A stretch of 64,000 bases of DNA from assembly GCA_040081715.1 (NCBI GenBank), contig JBEBFY010000011.1, positions 1 to 64,000 on the forward strand, read 5' to 3'. Shown here piece by piece: positions 52,534-60,281 of the stretch. The translations under genes were made by a program, and so were the position numbers. Within the stretch, counting starts at the first letter, position 1; each line of letters starts with the position of its first letter. The notes below the pieces were generated by a model. The model did not search any database. It worked only from the letters and a program-made list of their open reading frames with translations, and was not told where the DNA came from. This stretch comes from CANKJK01 sp040081715. Lineage in GTDB: Bacteria > Acidobacteriota > Vicinamibacteria > Vicinamibacterales > UBA2999.

Positions 52534-52740
52534 GCAACCACGCGGCGTACCATCCGTCTTCTGAACCGCCCACTGTGGGGCTCTGTCCACAACGCCGTGG
52601 GCGCCAAGGACAGCCGGTAGACATTTCCGAGACGATAGGCGATATTCGGCATCTTCGACGTCAATGGAAGGCTCGTTATGCGCCCCTTGGGCGCTGACAC
52701 AGAAGAGACGATCTCGCTTCCTCCGCTTTGGTGAGGTTTT

Positions 52741-53382
52741 ATGGAGCCTGGGAAAAAGGGTCGCCTCCTGGATCAGTTTGAGCGCTTCCTGTTGACCGTT
52801 TTGTATGTGTGGTTGGTCTATCGAGTCATCAACGCGATCGACCGCGCTGACTTCACGAAAGTCTTTGTAGTGCAGCTCCCAGCGCTGTTGAGTGAGGGGT
52901 TGCTGTTGGTCTTTATCTGGATTCGACGAAGCCCAACAGAGATCACGAACAGCGGGCTGAGCTGGCTGATCGCCTTTGGGGCGACCTCTGTTCCGTTCTT
53001 GCTCAGGCCTAACCCCGCAGGATCCTGGTTGCCATCTGCGGTGCCTTTCGTAACACCGGTTTACTTTGCGATCTTCTTCTTACAGCTCTACTCGAAGCTC
53101 TCGCTGGGGCGCAGCTTTGGGGTGGTGCCGGCCAACCGCGGGGTCCAGAGCGCTGGGCCGTACCGTTGGGTTCGTCACCCTATTTACGCCGCCTATCTGC
53201 TGCACCAATTGATATTCTTCTTCCTGATCCACTTGTCCTGGTTCAATACCGGACTTTTTGTGGTCGCCAACGTGCTACAGCTCTACCGACTCTTACTGGA
53301 GGAGAAGCTCCTCTCCAACGACCCCGAGTACGTGTCTTACCGACAAAAAGTCAAATATCGGCTGCTGCCTGGTGTGTTTTAG
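52741..53382 (+). CDS. Membrane methyltransferase of the isoprenylcysteine carboxyl methyltransferase type
   Basis: The 213-residue protein has five or six transmembrane helices. The C-terminal signature shared by ICMT and phospholipid methyltransferases is present: GPYRWVRHPIYAAYLL, then the EEKLLSNDPEYVSYRQKVKY segment. The Glu-rich EEKLL binds S-adenosylmethionine. The substrate is unknown in bacteria. Base composition is visibly A/T-richer than all neighbours (many TTG, TTT and ATC codons), so recent transfer is likely. The 207 bases before it hold no other gene. Confidence 0.82.
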   Translation: MEPGKKGRLLDQFERFLLTVLYVWLVYRVINAIDRADFTKVFVVQLPALLSEGLLLVFIWIRRSPTEITNSGLSWLIAFGATSVPFLLRPNPAGSWLPSAVPFVTPVYFAIFFLQLYSKLSLGRSFGVVPANRGVQSAGPYRWVRHPIYAAYLLHQLIFFFLIHLSWFNTGLFVVANVLQLYRLLLEEKLLSNDPEYVSYRQKVKYRLLPGVF

Positions 53383-53399
53383 GCCTCGTACGCCTGTCG

Positions 53400-53405
53400 T
53401 ACTAT
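53400..53405 (+). promoter_or_regulatory. -10-like hexamer TACTAT
   Basis: TACTAT ends eight bases before the ATG at 53414, leaderless spacing, with no ribosome site. Confidence 0.42.
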
Positions 53406-53413
53406 GGTCGAGC

Positions 53414-55417
53414 ATGAAGCCTGCTCAGACCGCCTTTTCACATCCCCCGTCGAGCCCCTGTCATCGATGCGCTCCGGCGGGTGCCTTGGCGCTCCTGGCG
53501 GTCATCCTCGCCGCCACGGCGGCGCCGCGCGCGCAGGAGCCTGCGCCGGCGGTGCGGATTACCTCGCCGCTCGGCCGGACTGGCATCACGACGACAATCC
53601 GCATCGTCGCCCGTGTTGACGCGCCGACCACGCCTACCCAGGTGCTCTTCTATGTCGACAAGAGGCTCGTCAGCTCCGATACAAACGGGGCGCCCTACGA
53701 CGCGCTGTGGGTGGATGAGAACCCGTTCGAACAGGTCGAGCTCAGCGTCGAAGCGGAGTTCGCCTCGGGGCTGGTCCTCCGGAACACCCTGACTCTCCTA
53801 CCCCTGGCCGTCACCGAGACCGCGGACGTCAGAAGCGTCCTTGTCGACGCGACCGTGGTGGACGAGAAGGGCGCGTTCGTGGCCGGCTTGTCGGCCGCCG
53901 ACTTCCAGTTGTTCGAAGACAAGACCCCGGAACCGGTCGAGCTCGTGCGGTATGAGACCGAGCCGGCGCTCTTCACGCTGCTCATCGACAGCAGCCAGAG
54001 CATGGCGAGACAGAAAGAGGACGTCCGGAGGATGGCGTCGCGTCTGCTGGAGGCGCTCAAGCCGGAAGACCAGGTCACGGTCGCGCCCTTCAACAAGAGT
54101 GTGGTGTCGATCACGGGACCCACCGGGGATCGGCAGACGGCCCTCGACGCCATTGGCGCCATCAAGGTGTCTGGAGGCACCGCGATCCTGGATTCGATCC
54201 TCCAGGCGTCGGACAGCGTGCGCGCGGGGCAGGCCAGGCACGCGATGGTCCTGGTCACGGATGGGTACGACGAGGAAAGCAAGACGACCGCGGATGCCGT
54301 GATCCTGGCACTGCGGGAGAAGAATGTCTGCTTGTACACCATCGGTGTCGGCGGCATCGACACCATCCTGCTGGACGATGAGAAGAAGCTGGCGCGCCTC
54401 GCCGACGAGACGGGCGGCCGTGCGTGGTTCCCCGCCAATGCCAAGGCACTGGCCGACGCCTACGCAGCCGTCGTCAACGACTTCGCGCGGAGGTACCTGC
54501 TGACCTACACGCCGTCGAACCAGCGCCGCAATGGCACGTGGCGAGCGATCGACGTCCGCGTGAACCGCCCCGGTGTCCGGGTCAGCGCGCGGAGCGGCTA
54601 CACGGCCCCCGCCTCGCTGCCGATTCGTGCCTCGGTCGAGTTCACAGCCGTCGGAACCGGCAACGCCCCCGTGTCGTTGACGGCGGACCAGATCACGGTG
54701 CGCGAGAATGGCGTGCCCCAGACGGTCGACACGTTTCAGGAGGCCGTGCTGCCCGTCACCATCATGCTGACGCTTGACAGCAGCGGGAGCATGACGCGGA
54801 GCGCTGCGCAGGCCCAGGAGGCGGCTCGCGAGTTCGTCCTGGCCACGCGGTCCGAGGACGAGATCGGCACGATCACGTTTGCTGACTCGGTGCATTACAT
54901 TCATGACCCGACCACGTTGCGCACCTTGCCGCTGAGCGCGATTGATGCCTACAAGGCCGACGGGGGCACGGCGCTCTACGATGCGTTGCACGACGCGCTG
55001 GAGCGCCTGGGCGTCATCAAGGATGTGCGCCGGGTCGTCGTCGTGGTCACGGACGGCCGTGACGAAGACCGGCTGTCGATCCGTGCCGGGAGCGTGCGGA
55101 CGTTTGACGAGGTCCTCACCCTGCTCCAGAGAACGGAGGCCGCGGTCTACCCGGTCGGCATCGGTGCGAATGTCGACCGAGCCAAGCTGCAGGCGCTGGC
55201 GGATCAATCAGGCGGCGCCGCGTATTTTCCAACCGATGTCTCGACCCTCTCGGCCGAGTATGCCAAGATCCTCGATGAGCTCCGGCGGCGGTACATCGTC
55301 GGCTACGAGTCGACCAACGGGTCGCATGACGGCGCGTGGCGACCGGTGGCGATTGCGGCGACCGAACCAGGCGTGGCAATCCGCAGCCGCGGCGGCTACT
55401 TCGCCCCGGAGGAATAG
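53414..55417 (+). CDS. Exported VWFA-related protein with two VWA domains (acidobacterial type)
   Basis: A 667-residue protein with a signal peptide (ALALLAVILAATAAPRAQ) and an Ig-like N-terminal part (VRITSPLGRTGITTTIRIVA). Two similar VWA units follow. Each begins with a beta domain (VVDEKGAFVAGLSAADFQLF) and then a MIDAS motif, LLIDSSQSM in the first and LTLDSSGSM in the second. Each ends with RRYLLTYTP or RRYIVGYES and an ARSGY/RSRGGYFAP tail. The VWFA family with this tail is typical of Acidobacteria. The two halves are an internal duplication. The role is unknown, probably surface adhesion or assembly. ATG 53414 is set by the signal peptide. Confidence 0.86.
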   Translation: MKPAQTAFSHPPSSPCHRCAPAGALALLAVILAATAAPRAQEPAPAVRITSPLGRTGITTTIRIVARVDAPTTPTQVLFYVDKRLVSSDTNGAPYDALWVDENPFEQVELSVEAEFASGLVLRNTLTLLPLAVTETADVRSVLVDATVVDEKGAFVAGLSAADFQLFEDKTPEPVELVRYETEPALFTLLIDSSQSMARQKEDVRRMASRLLEALKPEDQVTVAPFNKSVVSITGPTGDRQTALDAIGAIKVSGGTAILDSILQASDSVRAGQARHAMVLVTDGYDEESKTTADAVILALREKNVCLYTIGVGGIDTILLDDEKKLARLADETGGRAWFPANAKALADAYAAVVNDFARRYLLTYTPSNQRRNGTWRAIDVRVNRPGVRVSARSGYTAPASLPIRASVEFTAVGTGNAPVSLTADQITVRENGVPQTVDTFQEAVLPVTIMLTLDSSGSMTRSAAQAQEAAREFVLATRSEDEIGTITFADSVHYIHDPTTLRTLPLSAIDAYKADGGTALYDALHDALERLGVIKDVRRVVVVVTDGRDEDRLSIRAGSVRTFDEVLTLLQRTEAAVYPVGIGANVDRAKLQALADQSGGAAYFPTDVSTLSAEYAKILDELRRRYIVGYESTNGSHDGAWRPVAIAATEPGVAIRSRGGYFAPEE

Positions 55418-55438
55418 CGTTGTCCCCTGGAAAGACCA

Positions 55439-56157
55439 CTATCCGTGGCGAAATCCGGTGTGGGACGCCGTTCCACTTTCAACGGCTCCTGATAGCGGTA
55501 ACTGCATGAAAGCTAAGCAGGTTACCCCGGTTCCAAGATTCTCACCGTTGAATGGGAGGCCCTCCGGAAAGACCGCCTGTTGTACGGCCTGCCGCTGCCG
55601 CAAGGTGCCTTCGCTCCAGGGCCTTCCCGCGTGTTCAATCAGGTGCTCCGCGAATCCCATTACCCCTTCGACGTCGAACTTATTCGCCTTGGCTTCCTGC
55701 CTGGCGATTTCGGCGAGCGTCAGTTCCTCGCGGAGCTTGTCCCGCTGGCGTTGATAAGTTGCCCGGTCCACCCGCCGGTCGTAGAAGAACGCCTCTCCCA
55801 CCTGAGCCAGCCGCAGTAGGGTCTTCAGGATCTGCGCATCGAGGGCCTCCCCTGTCTTGCTACTTGCTCGCGTTCGGCCTTCCATCCAGCCAGGACTATC
55901 TCCCGGAACAATCGCAGGAAGGCCGGCGCCAGGCGGAATTCATCGAGGCGCCTACGAAAGAGCGCCTCGACTACGTGGACCGAAGCCCATACACCTGTGC
56001 ACCGTGGGGAGTGGTAGTAGGCGTAGCGCCGAGTCCGGCCCCTTGAGGTGGAGCCGCCGATAGCCCTGCGGCAATGAGCGCAGCGCAGGAATCGTCTCAG
56101 TGGAAACTCCTCGCGGTCTAGCTCGTGTGGGATGGGCTCAGTTGACCACCCCTCCAA
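55439..56157 (-). pseudogene. Truncated and frameshifted large serine recombinase
   Basis: Two adjoining minus-strand frames give one protein. The first (56157 down to about 55870) holds the recombinase zinc-ribbon region FPLRRFLRCAHCRRAIGGS, YAYYHSPRC and APAFLRLFREIVLAGWKAER. The second continues with GEALDAQILKTLLRLAQVGE, the coiled-coil DKLREELTLAEIARQEA and the typical end SGTASHTGFRHG. A one-base shift near 55865-55870 separates them. The N-terminal catalytic resolvase domain is missing entirely, so it is inactive. It is a remnant of an integrated element. Confidence 0.78.
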
Positions 56158-56329
56158 TCGCGCAGCGACTCACCGGCGACCGCGAGGTTGCGAATGCCGG
56201 CGTCGGTGCAGACGTCGGACAACCGTCGTCGACGACGACTTCATGGTCCACAAACGTCTGGCTGCGGACGCTGGCGATCGCCTCCCCGACGTATCGCCCC
56301 AGGTTGAAACAGGGAATAATAACCGACAC
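56138..56329 (-). pseudogene. N-terminal fragment of a family 2 glycosyltransferase
   Basis: It begins MSVIIPCFNLGRYVGEAIAS and VRSQTFVDHEVVVDDG, the GT-A nucleotide-binding start of GT2 enzymes. The frame then degenerates: a different frame continues in GT2-like fashion (DAGIRNLAVAGESLRDW), which implies a frameshift. It ends where the recombinase remnant begins. Only about 60 codons are left of some 300. Confidence 0.6.
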
Positions 56330-56364
56330 TTTCGCGGGGGGGGCATGGACGTCAGGCTGCCGGG

Positions 56365-56943
56365 ATGCTGATCTTCGAGAACGGGGTGCTTCTCCATGTC
56401 CCCAAGACGGGCGGAACCTGGGTGAAAGCCGCCATCCGGAACGCCCGCATCAGTGTCGAAGAATACATCGTCGACGGCGACCCTCACGCCGACCTGTCGT
56501 ACTGCCCGCACAGGGACCGGTTTCTCTTCGCGTTCGTGCGCGAGCCGCTGAGTCTGTATCAGTCGTACTGGCGCTTCAAGATCACGAGCGGGTGGGATCC
56601 GCGGAATCCGTTCGACGCGACCTGTGGGGCGCCGACGTTCGAGGGTTTCGTCGAGTGTGTGCTGCGCCTGGAACCTGCCTGGTGCTCCCGCATGTTCGAA
56701 GACTACGTCGGTCGCGAGCCGGGTGAAGGGGTCGACTTCGTCGGGCGTTACGAGTCGCTGGCCGACGACCTGATCCGTGCGCTGCGCATGATGGGCGCGT
56801 CAGTCGACGAGCAGGCGATTCGAATGACGCCGCCGGTCAATGTCAGCACCGCGAGCCGGAATCTGGCGCGGTGGACTCCTGAGCTCGCCGATCGTGTGCG
56901 GCGAAGCGAAGAGCGAGCCATCGTGCGCTTCGGGTACGCCTGA
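56365..56943 (+). CDS. Sulfotransferase family protein
   Basis: The 192-residue product carries the PAPS-binding 5' loop HVPKTGGTWVKAAIR and the 3' phosphate motif FVREPLSLYQSYWRF. Downstream, FVGRYESLADDLIRALRMMG and NVSTASRNLARWTPEL match the sulfotransferase C-terminus. It is short but apparently complete and in good frame, unlike its broken neighbours. It should move sulfate from PAPS to a sugar or other acceptor. The acceptor and original gene cluster (surface polysaccharide, judging by the GT2 and ABC fragments) are inference. Confidence 0.8.
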   Translation: MLIFENGVLLHVPKTGGTWVKAAIRNARISVEEYIVDGDPHADLSYCPHRDRFLFAFVREPLSLYQSYWRFKITSGWDPRNPFDATCGAPTFEGFVECVLRLEPAWCSRMFEDYVGREPGEGVDFVGRYESLADDLIRALRMMGASVDEQAIRMTPPVNVSTASRNLARWTPELADRVRRSEERAIVRFGYA

Positions 56944-56962
56944 TGCCCGCGCGTGGATCGCG

Positions 56963-57109
56963 TCATCTCCCTCCGCGACGCTGCGCCGTCAGGTGCACCA
57001 CGCACGTCCGGGCCACATTGTCCGGATGGCCGTCCATCACGAAACGTCCGCCGTCGAGCAGCAGCGCGCGGTCGTAGAACGTGGCAATGACGGACGGTGA
57101 ATGGCTCAC
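56963..57109 (-). pseudogene. C-terminal remnant of a polysaccharide-export ABC ATPase (Wzt-like)
   Basis: A minus-strand frame of 48 codons reads VSHSPSVIATFYDRALLLDG then GRFVMDGHPDNVARTC and ends at TGA (56963-56965). The VSHS H-loop, CDR/YDRALLLDGG and MDGHPDNV are the last block of Wzt-type ABC ATPases. Upstream, a stop in the same frame appears at 57131-57133, so the rest of the ATPase is gone. It is a leftover of a surface polysaccharide cluster. Confidence 0.62.
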
Positions 57110-57140
57110 GCACCGTACGCAACCCGTCCACTAAATCGGA

Positions 57141-57452
57141 TCACGCCCACTCCAGGAGTTCACTGGCCTTGAGTCGCTCGCGCATTGGCGTCTCAGGGTC
57201 GTTCGCGATGCGCGTCCAGAATTGCTGCCGTTGCTCACGTGTCCAGACTCCTGGGTCCCGCCAGGTTCGCTCGTCAATGGCGTGTTGGATGTGGAACTCT
57301 GAGGACAAGCGCGTCCCTATCCGCCGGGCGCTCTTCAAGGAGTAGCCGGCGAGCGCCGCCGCTCTCGTCGCATTGCCGGCGGCGTCACCGAGATACGCCT
57401 CCACGAATCGACGCTCTCGCTCGCTGAACGGCGTCTCCGTGTTCTTCGTCAC
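57141..57452 (-). CDS. Phage terminase small subunit, C-terminally truncated
   Basis: A 103-residue product with the small-terminase DNA-binding start FSERERRFVEAYLGDAAGNA, TRAAALAGYSLKSARRIGTRL and a second block TPMRERLKASELLEWA, after which it stops. Small terminases normally extend further after the KASELL segment, so the C-terminal part is probably lost. GTG start at 57452. No other phage genes are nearby. It sits against the ABC-ATPase remnant with 30 bases between. Confidence 0.68.
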   Translation of the reverse strand: MTKNTETPFSERERRFVEAYLGDAAGNATRAAALAGYSLKSARRIGTRLSSEFHIQHAIDERTWRDPGVWTREQRQQFWTRIANDPETPMRERLKASELLEWA

Positions 57453-57823
57453 TTGACCGGCTCGGTCTCCCTGTTCCCGCGTGCCTGCCGCCGCCCACCA
57501 GCACCCACGCCTCTTTTGGCACCAGGCGGGGCACCTATATTGCCAGCGGCAGTGGGGCGTCCTGTCAGCGTAGGCCTGGAGGGTGTTCCAATCACCCGTG
57601 GGAGTGGCTTCCGAGCCACGACCCACCCGACTCGAACAGCACTCATGCCGCAAAACCGGCGGAGTCCCGAAGCAGGCGCATGGATTCGAGGAACCCGGCG
57701 ATCTGGTTCCATCTCGGAACGCTCAGGGACGCCGTTCGCGTCCAGCCCCGCACCGGGCGCTGAAGGCACGGGTAGGCCTCGAGGCCTACAGATATACCGG
57801 GGACCTCCCGATACTGTGGCTGT
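57453..57823 (+). other. 371-base gap without a gene, upstream of the sigma-54 activator
   Basis: I see no credible gene here: several open frames exist but show no family features. It contains the perfect palindrome at 57772-57789, and a half-site of the same sequence at 57570-57582 (GTAGGCCTGGAGG against GTAGGCCTCGAGG). It also has a GATACT hexamer at 57810-57815, eight bases before the activator ATG. Confidence 0.45.
57772..57789 (+). promoter_or_regulatory. Perfect 18-base palindrome before the activator gene
   Basis: GTAGGCCTCGAGGCCTAC reads the same on both strands and lies 34 bases upstream of the activator ATG. It is suited to a dimeric repressor or to autoregulation. A near copy of one half lies 202 bases upstream. 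Confidence 0.45.
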
Positions 57824-58990
57824 ATGTCCAGTTCCGTTACCACCGAGGCGTACTCCGCCCGGAGGCTCACCAGCAGCCTGGCCCCCGTTTTTGTTGGAAA
57901 TGGCCCTCGCGCACAGGTGCTGCGCGCCACCGCCCAGCGGGCTGCCGGAGGGAACGCCAAGATTCTGGTCACCGGCGAGAGCGGTGTCGGAAAAGACGTG
58001 CTGGTCCGGTTCATTCATGCGCACTCTCCCAGGGCGGGCCACGCGTTTGTCGCGTTGAACTGCGCCGGCATCGCCGAAACCCTGCTCGAGTCCGAGCTGT
58101 TCGGGCACACCAGGGGAAGCTTCACCGGGGCCCACCGCGACAAAGCCGGCAAGCTGCTGATGGCGCACCGCGGCACGATCTTCCTCGACGAAATCGGGGA
58201 AATGAGCCTGCGGATGCAGGCATTGCTGCTGCGTTTCCTCGAGAACGGCGAGCTGCAGCCGGTCGGGTCCGACGCACCCAGCACCTCCGTGGACACGCGC
58301 GTGATCGCCGCGACGAACCGGGACTTGCAGCGGATGGTCGCGGAAGGACAGTTTCGTGAGGATCTGTACTATCGAATCAAGGTCGTGCACCTGCACGTGC
58401 CCCCGCTCCGGGAACGGCGCGAAGACATTCGCGACCTGATCACGCACATGCTGGCGATGACCGGTTCACGCCTGGCCATCGACGATCATGCGCTCGAGAT
58501 CCTCCGGCAGTATCGCTGGCCCGGCAACATCCGCGAACTGCACAATGTCATCGAGCAGGCCACATGGCTGGATAGTGACGGCACGATCACCGTCCAGGAC
58601 CTGCCGCCCGCGCTCGTGGCGTCGGCCATGGGCGCCATCCTGCCAGACAGGGACCGGCGCAGGCAGGTGGCTGACGATTTGTTCGAGGCGTTGACCAACG
58701 GGCGCTCCGGGTTCTGGGAGCACGTGTACCCGCTCTTCATGCAGCGGGACATCACCCGGGATGACCTGCGCGGGATCGTCCGGCGTGGGCTCGCACTGAC
58801 CTCCGGCAGCTACCGGGGGCTGCTGGCGCTGTTCGGCATGGAAAGCCAGGAGTACAAGCGCTTCCTGAATTTTCTCGCCGCGCACGAGTGCGCCGTCGAT
58901 TTCCGCCAGTTTCGCGCCACCGGTGTGCTTCCAGGCCTGGGTAGACCTGGCACCGGGACACGCGGGAGCAGCGGCGTCGGCGATGGCTGA
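57824..58990 (+). CDS. Sigma-54 activator (NtrC family AAA+) without a receiver domain
   Basis: A 388-residue protein whose AAA+ domain starts almost at the N-terminus. It has Walker A GESGVGKD at 51-58, the sigma-54 contact loop GSFTGA at 98-103 (Ser in place of the usual Ala of GAFTGA), Walker B TIFLDEIGE, and YRWPGNIRELHNVIEQATWL. There is no phosphoacceptor or GAF domain, so activity must be controlled by level or a partner. The C-terminal about 110 residues (SGSYRGLLALFGMESQEYKR, FLNFLAAHECAVDFRQFRAT) look like an unusual HTH region. The adjacent Tad pilus operon has a sigma-54 promoter, its likely target. Confidence 0.9.
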   Translation: MSSSVTTEAYSARRLTSSLAPVFVGNGPRAQVLRATAQRAAGGNAKILVTGESGVGKDVLVRFIHAHSPRAGHAFVALNCAGIAETLLESELFGHTRGSFTGAHRDKAGKLLMAHRGTIFLDEIGEMSLRMQALLLRFLENGELQPVGSDAPSTSVDTRVIAATNRDLQRMVAEGQFREDLYYRIKVVHLHVPPLRERREDIRDLITHMLAMTGSRLAIDDHALEILRQYRWPGNIRELHNVIEQATWLDSDGTITVQDLPPALVASAMGAILPDRDRRRQVADDLFEALTNGRSGFWEHVYPLFMQRDITRDDLRGIVRRGLALTSGSYRGLLALFGMESQEYKRFLNFLAAHECAVDFRQFRATGVLPGLGRPGTGTRGSSGVGDG

Positions 58991-59378
58991 GTCATTTCTC
59001 CGGCCGCTCGTTGCGTCAGCCGAAGCATCAACGCGCCAGCTCGTCAACGTCCGCACCGGGTTCCGCATCGCGACCCGCGTGGAAACGGCGTTCGATTCCG
59101 CCTCGCGGCGGCAGGGACTCCTCGGCCGCCAGTCGATGGCCGCTGGCGACGCACTCGTGATTGCTCCATGCCCGGCGATCCACACCGCGTTCATGCAGTT
59201 CGCCATCGACGTGATCTTTGCCGCGCGCGACGGCCGCATTGTCGGGCTGCGCCGGCGTGTCAGGCCGTGGCGGATCGCGTTTGCGGTCCGGGCGTTCGCC
59301 GCGATCGAGTTGCCCGCGGGCACGATCGACCCCACCACCCTCCGCGTCGGCGACGTACTCACCGTCACCACCACCTGA
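58983..59378 (+). CDS. DUF192 family protein
   Basis: A 131-residue protein with the DUF192 layout: RTGFRIATRVETAFDSASRR, QGLLGRQSM, HTAFMQFAIDVIFAARDGRIV and RVGDVLTV. Most DUF192 proteins are secreted; this copy lacks an obvious signal peptide. The ATG at 58983 overlaps the activator stop by eight bases, so it is coupled to it. Association with pilus loci is seen in other Acidobacteria-like genomes, as far as I recall. Confidence 0.8.
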   Translation: MAESFLRPLVASAEASTRQLVNVRTGFRIATRVETAFDSASRRQGLLGRQSMAAGDALVIAPCPAIHTAFMQFAIDVIFAARDGRIVGLRRRVRPWRIAFAVRAFAAIELPAGTIDPTTLRVGDVLTVTTT

Positions 59379-59386
59379 TCCGCAGC

Positions 59387-59403
59387 GGCGCCACAGTGGC
59401 GCC
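59387..59403 (+). repeat. Palindrome GGCGCCAC-A-GTGGCGCC
   Basis: Perfect 8-base arms around one base, nine bases after the DUF192 stop. The centre is too tight for a good hairpin and no T-run follows, so a protein-binding site is more likely than a terminator. Confidence 0.4.
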
Positions 59404-59766
59404 ACCACAGCGGCACTGCACCGCTCGGCACCACCTCACACATGCAGCACCGCCACTCGGTGGTGCTCTCCGATCAGTTGTCTCTCCGCCAGCAGACGAC
59501 CCCGTCTTCAACGTAGTGCGCGTCGCGTCGGCGCCCCGTTCCTACCGCTCGCGCCAGCCGCTCAGCACCCTCACTCAGAAGCACCGCGAAACGGCCCTGT
59601 CAGCGTGTTCTGCCTGCGGGCGCATCAAAGTCTGGCGCACTCCTGACTTGATATCCCTCGGCGTTGCTCGCGGCGCTCTCTGCCGCACCCCACGCAGCGA
59701 TAACAATCGCCGATATCCCTAGGCAATTCACCGCTAAAGCCTGACTACATGCCAGCGCCTGGCACG

Positions 59767-59783
59767 TTGGCAGGGCGATTGCT
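59767..59783 (+). promoter_or_regulatory. Sigma-54 (-24/-12) promoter of the Tad pilus operon
   Basis: TTGGCA-GGGCGA-TTGCT matches the RpoN consensus TTGGCAC-N5-TTGCW, with the GG at 59769-59770 and GC at 59781-59782 exactly ten bases apart, as required. Transcription would start near 59794, leaving a 45-base leader with AGGAG before the first pilin ATG. Confidence 0.8.
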
Positions 59784-59838
59784 ATCTATCAGGGCAACAA
59801 CTCACCGGCGCTGAGGCGCCCTTTTCAGGAGATACGCC

Positions 59839-60024
59839 ATGAAGAATCTGATTGCCCGTTTCATTCACGAAGACCAGGGACAGGACCTCATCGAGTACGT
59901 GTTGATTGCCTCGTTCGTGGCGATCGGCGCACTGGCCGGCGCCACGCTGCTCGGCGGGAACCTGAACACCTGGTACAACACGATGGCCGCGTGGACGGCT
60001 GCCTCCTCGGCGCTGGTTCCCTAG
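59839..60024 (+). CDS. flp: Flp-type type IVb pilin (first copy)
   Basis: A 61-residue prepilin with a short basic leader, the Flp processing region DQGQDLIEYVLIASFVAIGA (cleavage after the Gly, Glu at +5, Tyr at +6) and one hydrophobic helix. Ribosome site AGGAG lies seven bases upstream. It is polymerised by the Tad system into adhesive pili. It is the first gene after the sigma-54 promoter. Confidence 0.92.
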   Translation: MKNLIARFIHEDQGQDLIEYVLIASFVAIGALAGATLLGGNLNTWYNTMAAWTAASSALVP

Positions 60025-60092
60025 TAGGGCCTGGCCGGCTCCCGCTGGGCACGCATGTGCCGGGCGGGAGCCGGCTCCTTTCGGAGAAGCCG

Positions 60093-60281
60093 ATGCCCAT
60101 TCTGCGCGCATTCCTGCGAGACGAACGGGCGAGTGATCTGGTCGAGTACGCGCTGCTCACGGCGTTCGTGGGCACAGCCGGGGCCGTGGCGCTCGCCGCG
60201 TTTCCCGGAATCATCAATACCGTCTACACCTCGTGGGACACGGCGACGCAAGCGATCTGGGAGCCCAGGGATCCGTCATGA
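60093..60281 (+). CDS. Flp-type pilin (second copy, diverged)
   Basis: A 62-residue relative of the first pilin with ERASDLVEYALLTAFVGTAG in place of GQDLIEYVLI; the residue before the cleavage point is Ala/Ser rather than Gly, so processing may differ. The C-terminal part is longer, with two Trp. It is probably a minor pilin. Ribosome site GGAGAA lies upstream. The stop overlaps the CpaA start by four bases. Confidence 0.86.
   Translation: MPILRAFLRDERASDLVEYALLTAFVGTAGAVALAAFPGIINTVYTSWDTATQAIWEPRDPS

Larger units (their letters stand above)
59379..59838 (+). other. 460-base regulatory gap before the Tad pilus operon
   Basis: No gene is visible. The gap holds a dyad at 59387-59403 and a second dyad GCGAT-AACA-ATCGC at 59697-59710. 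Two copies of GATATCCCT-N-GGC lie near 59650 and 59712, and the sigma-54 promoter lies at 59767-59783. The dyads about 60-100 bases before the promoter are positioned as upstream activator sites. Confidence 0.5.

Noticed and set aside
59758..59783. TGGCACG at 59759 as the -24 element of the sigma-54 promoter
   Set aside because: Its distance to TTGCT is too long; the next TTGGCA (59767) has the exact spacing.
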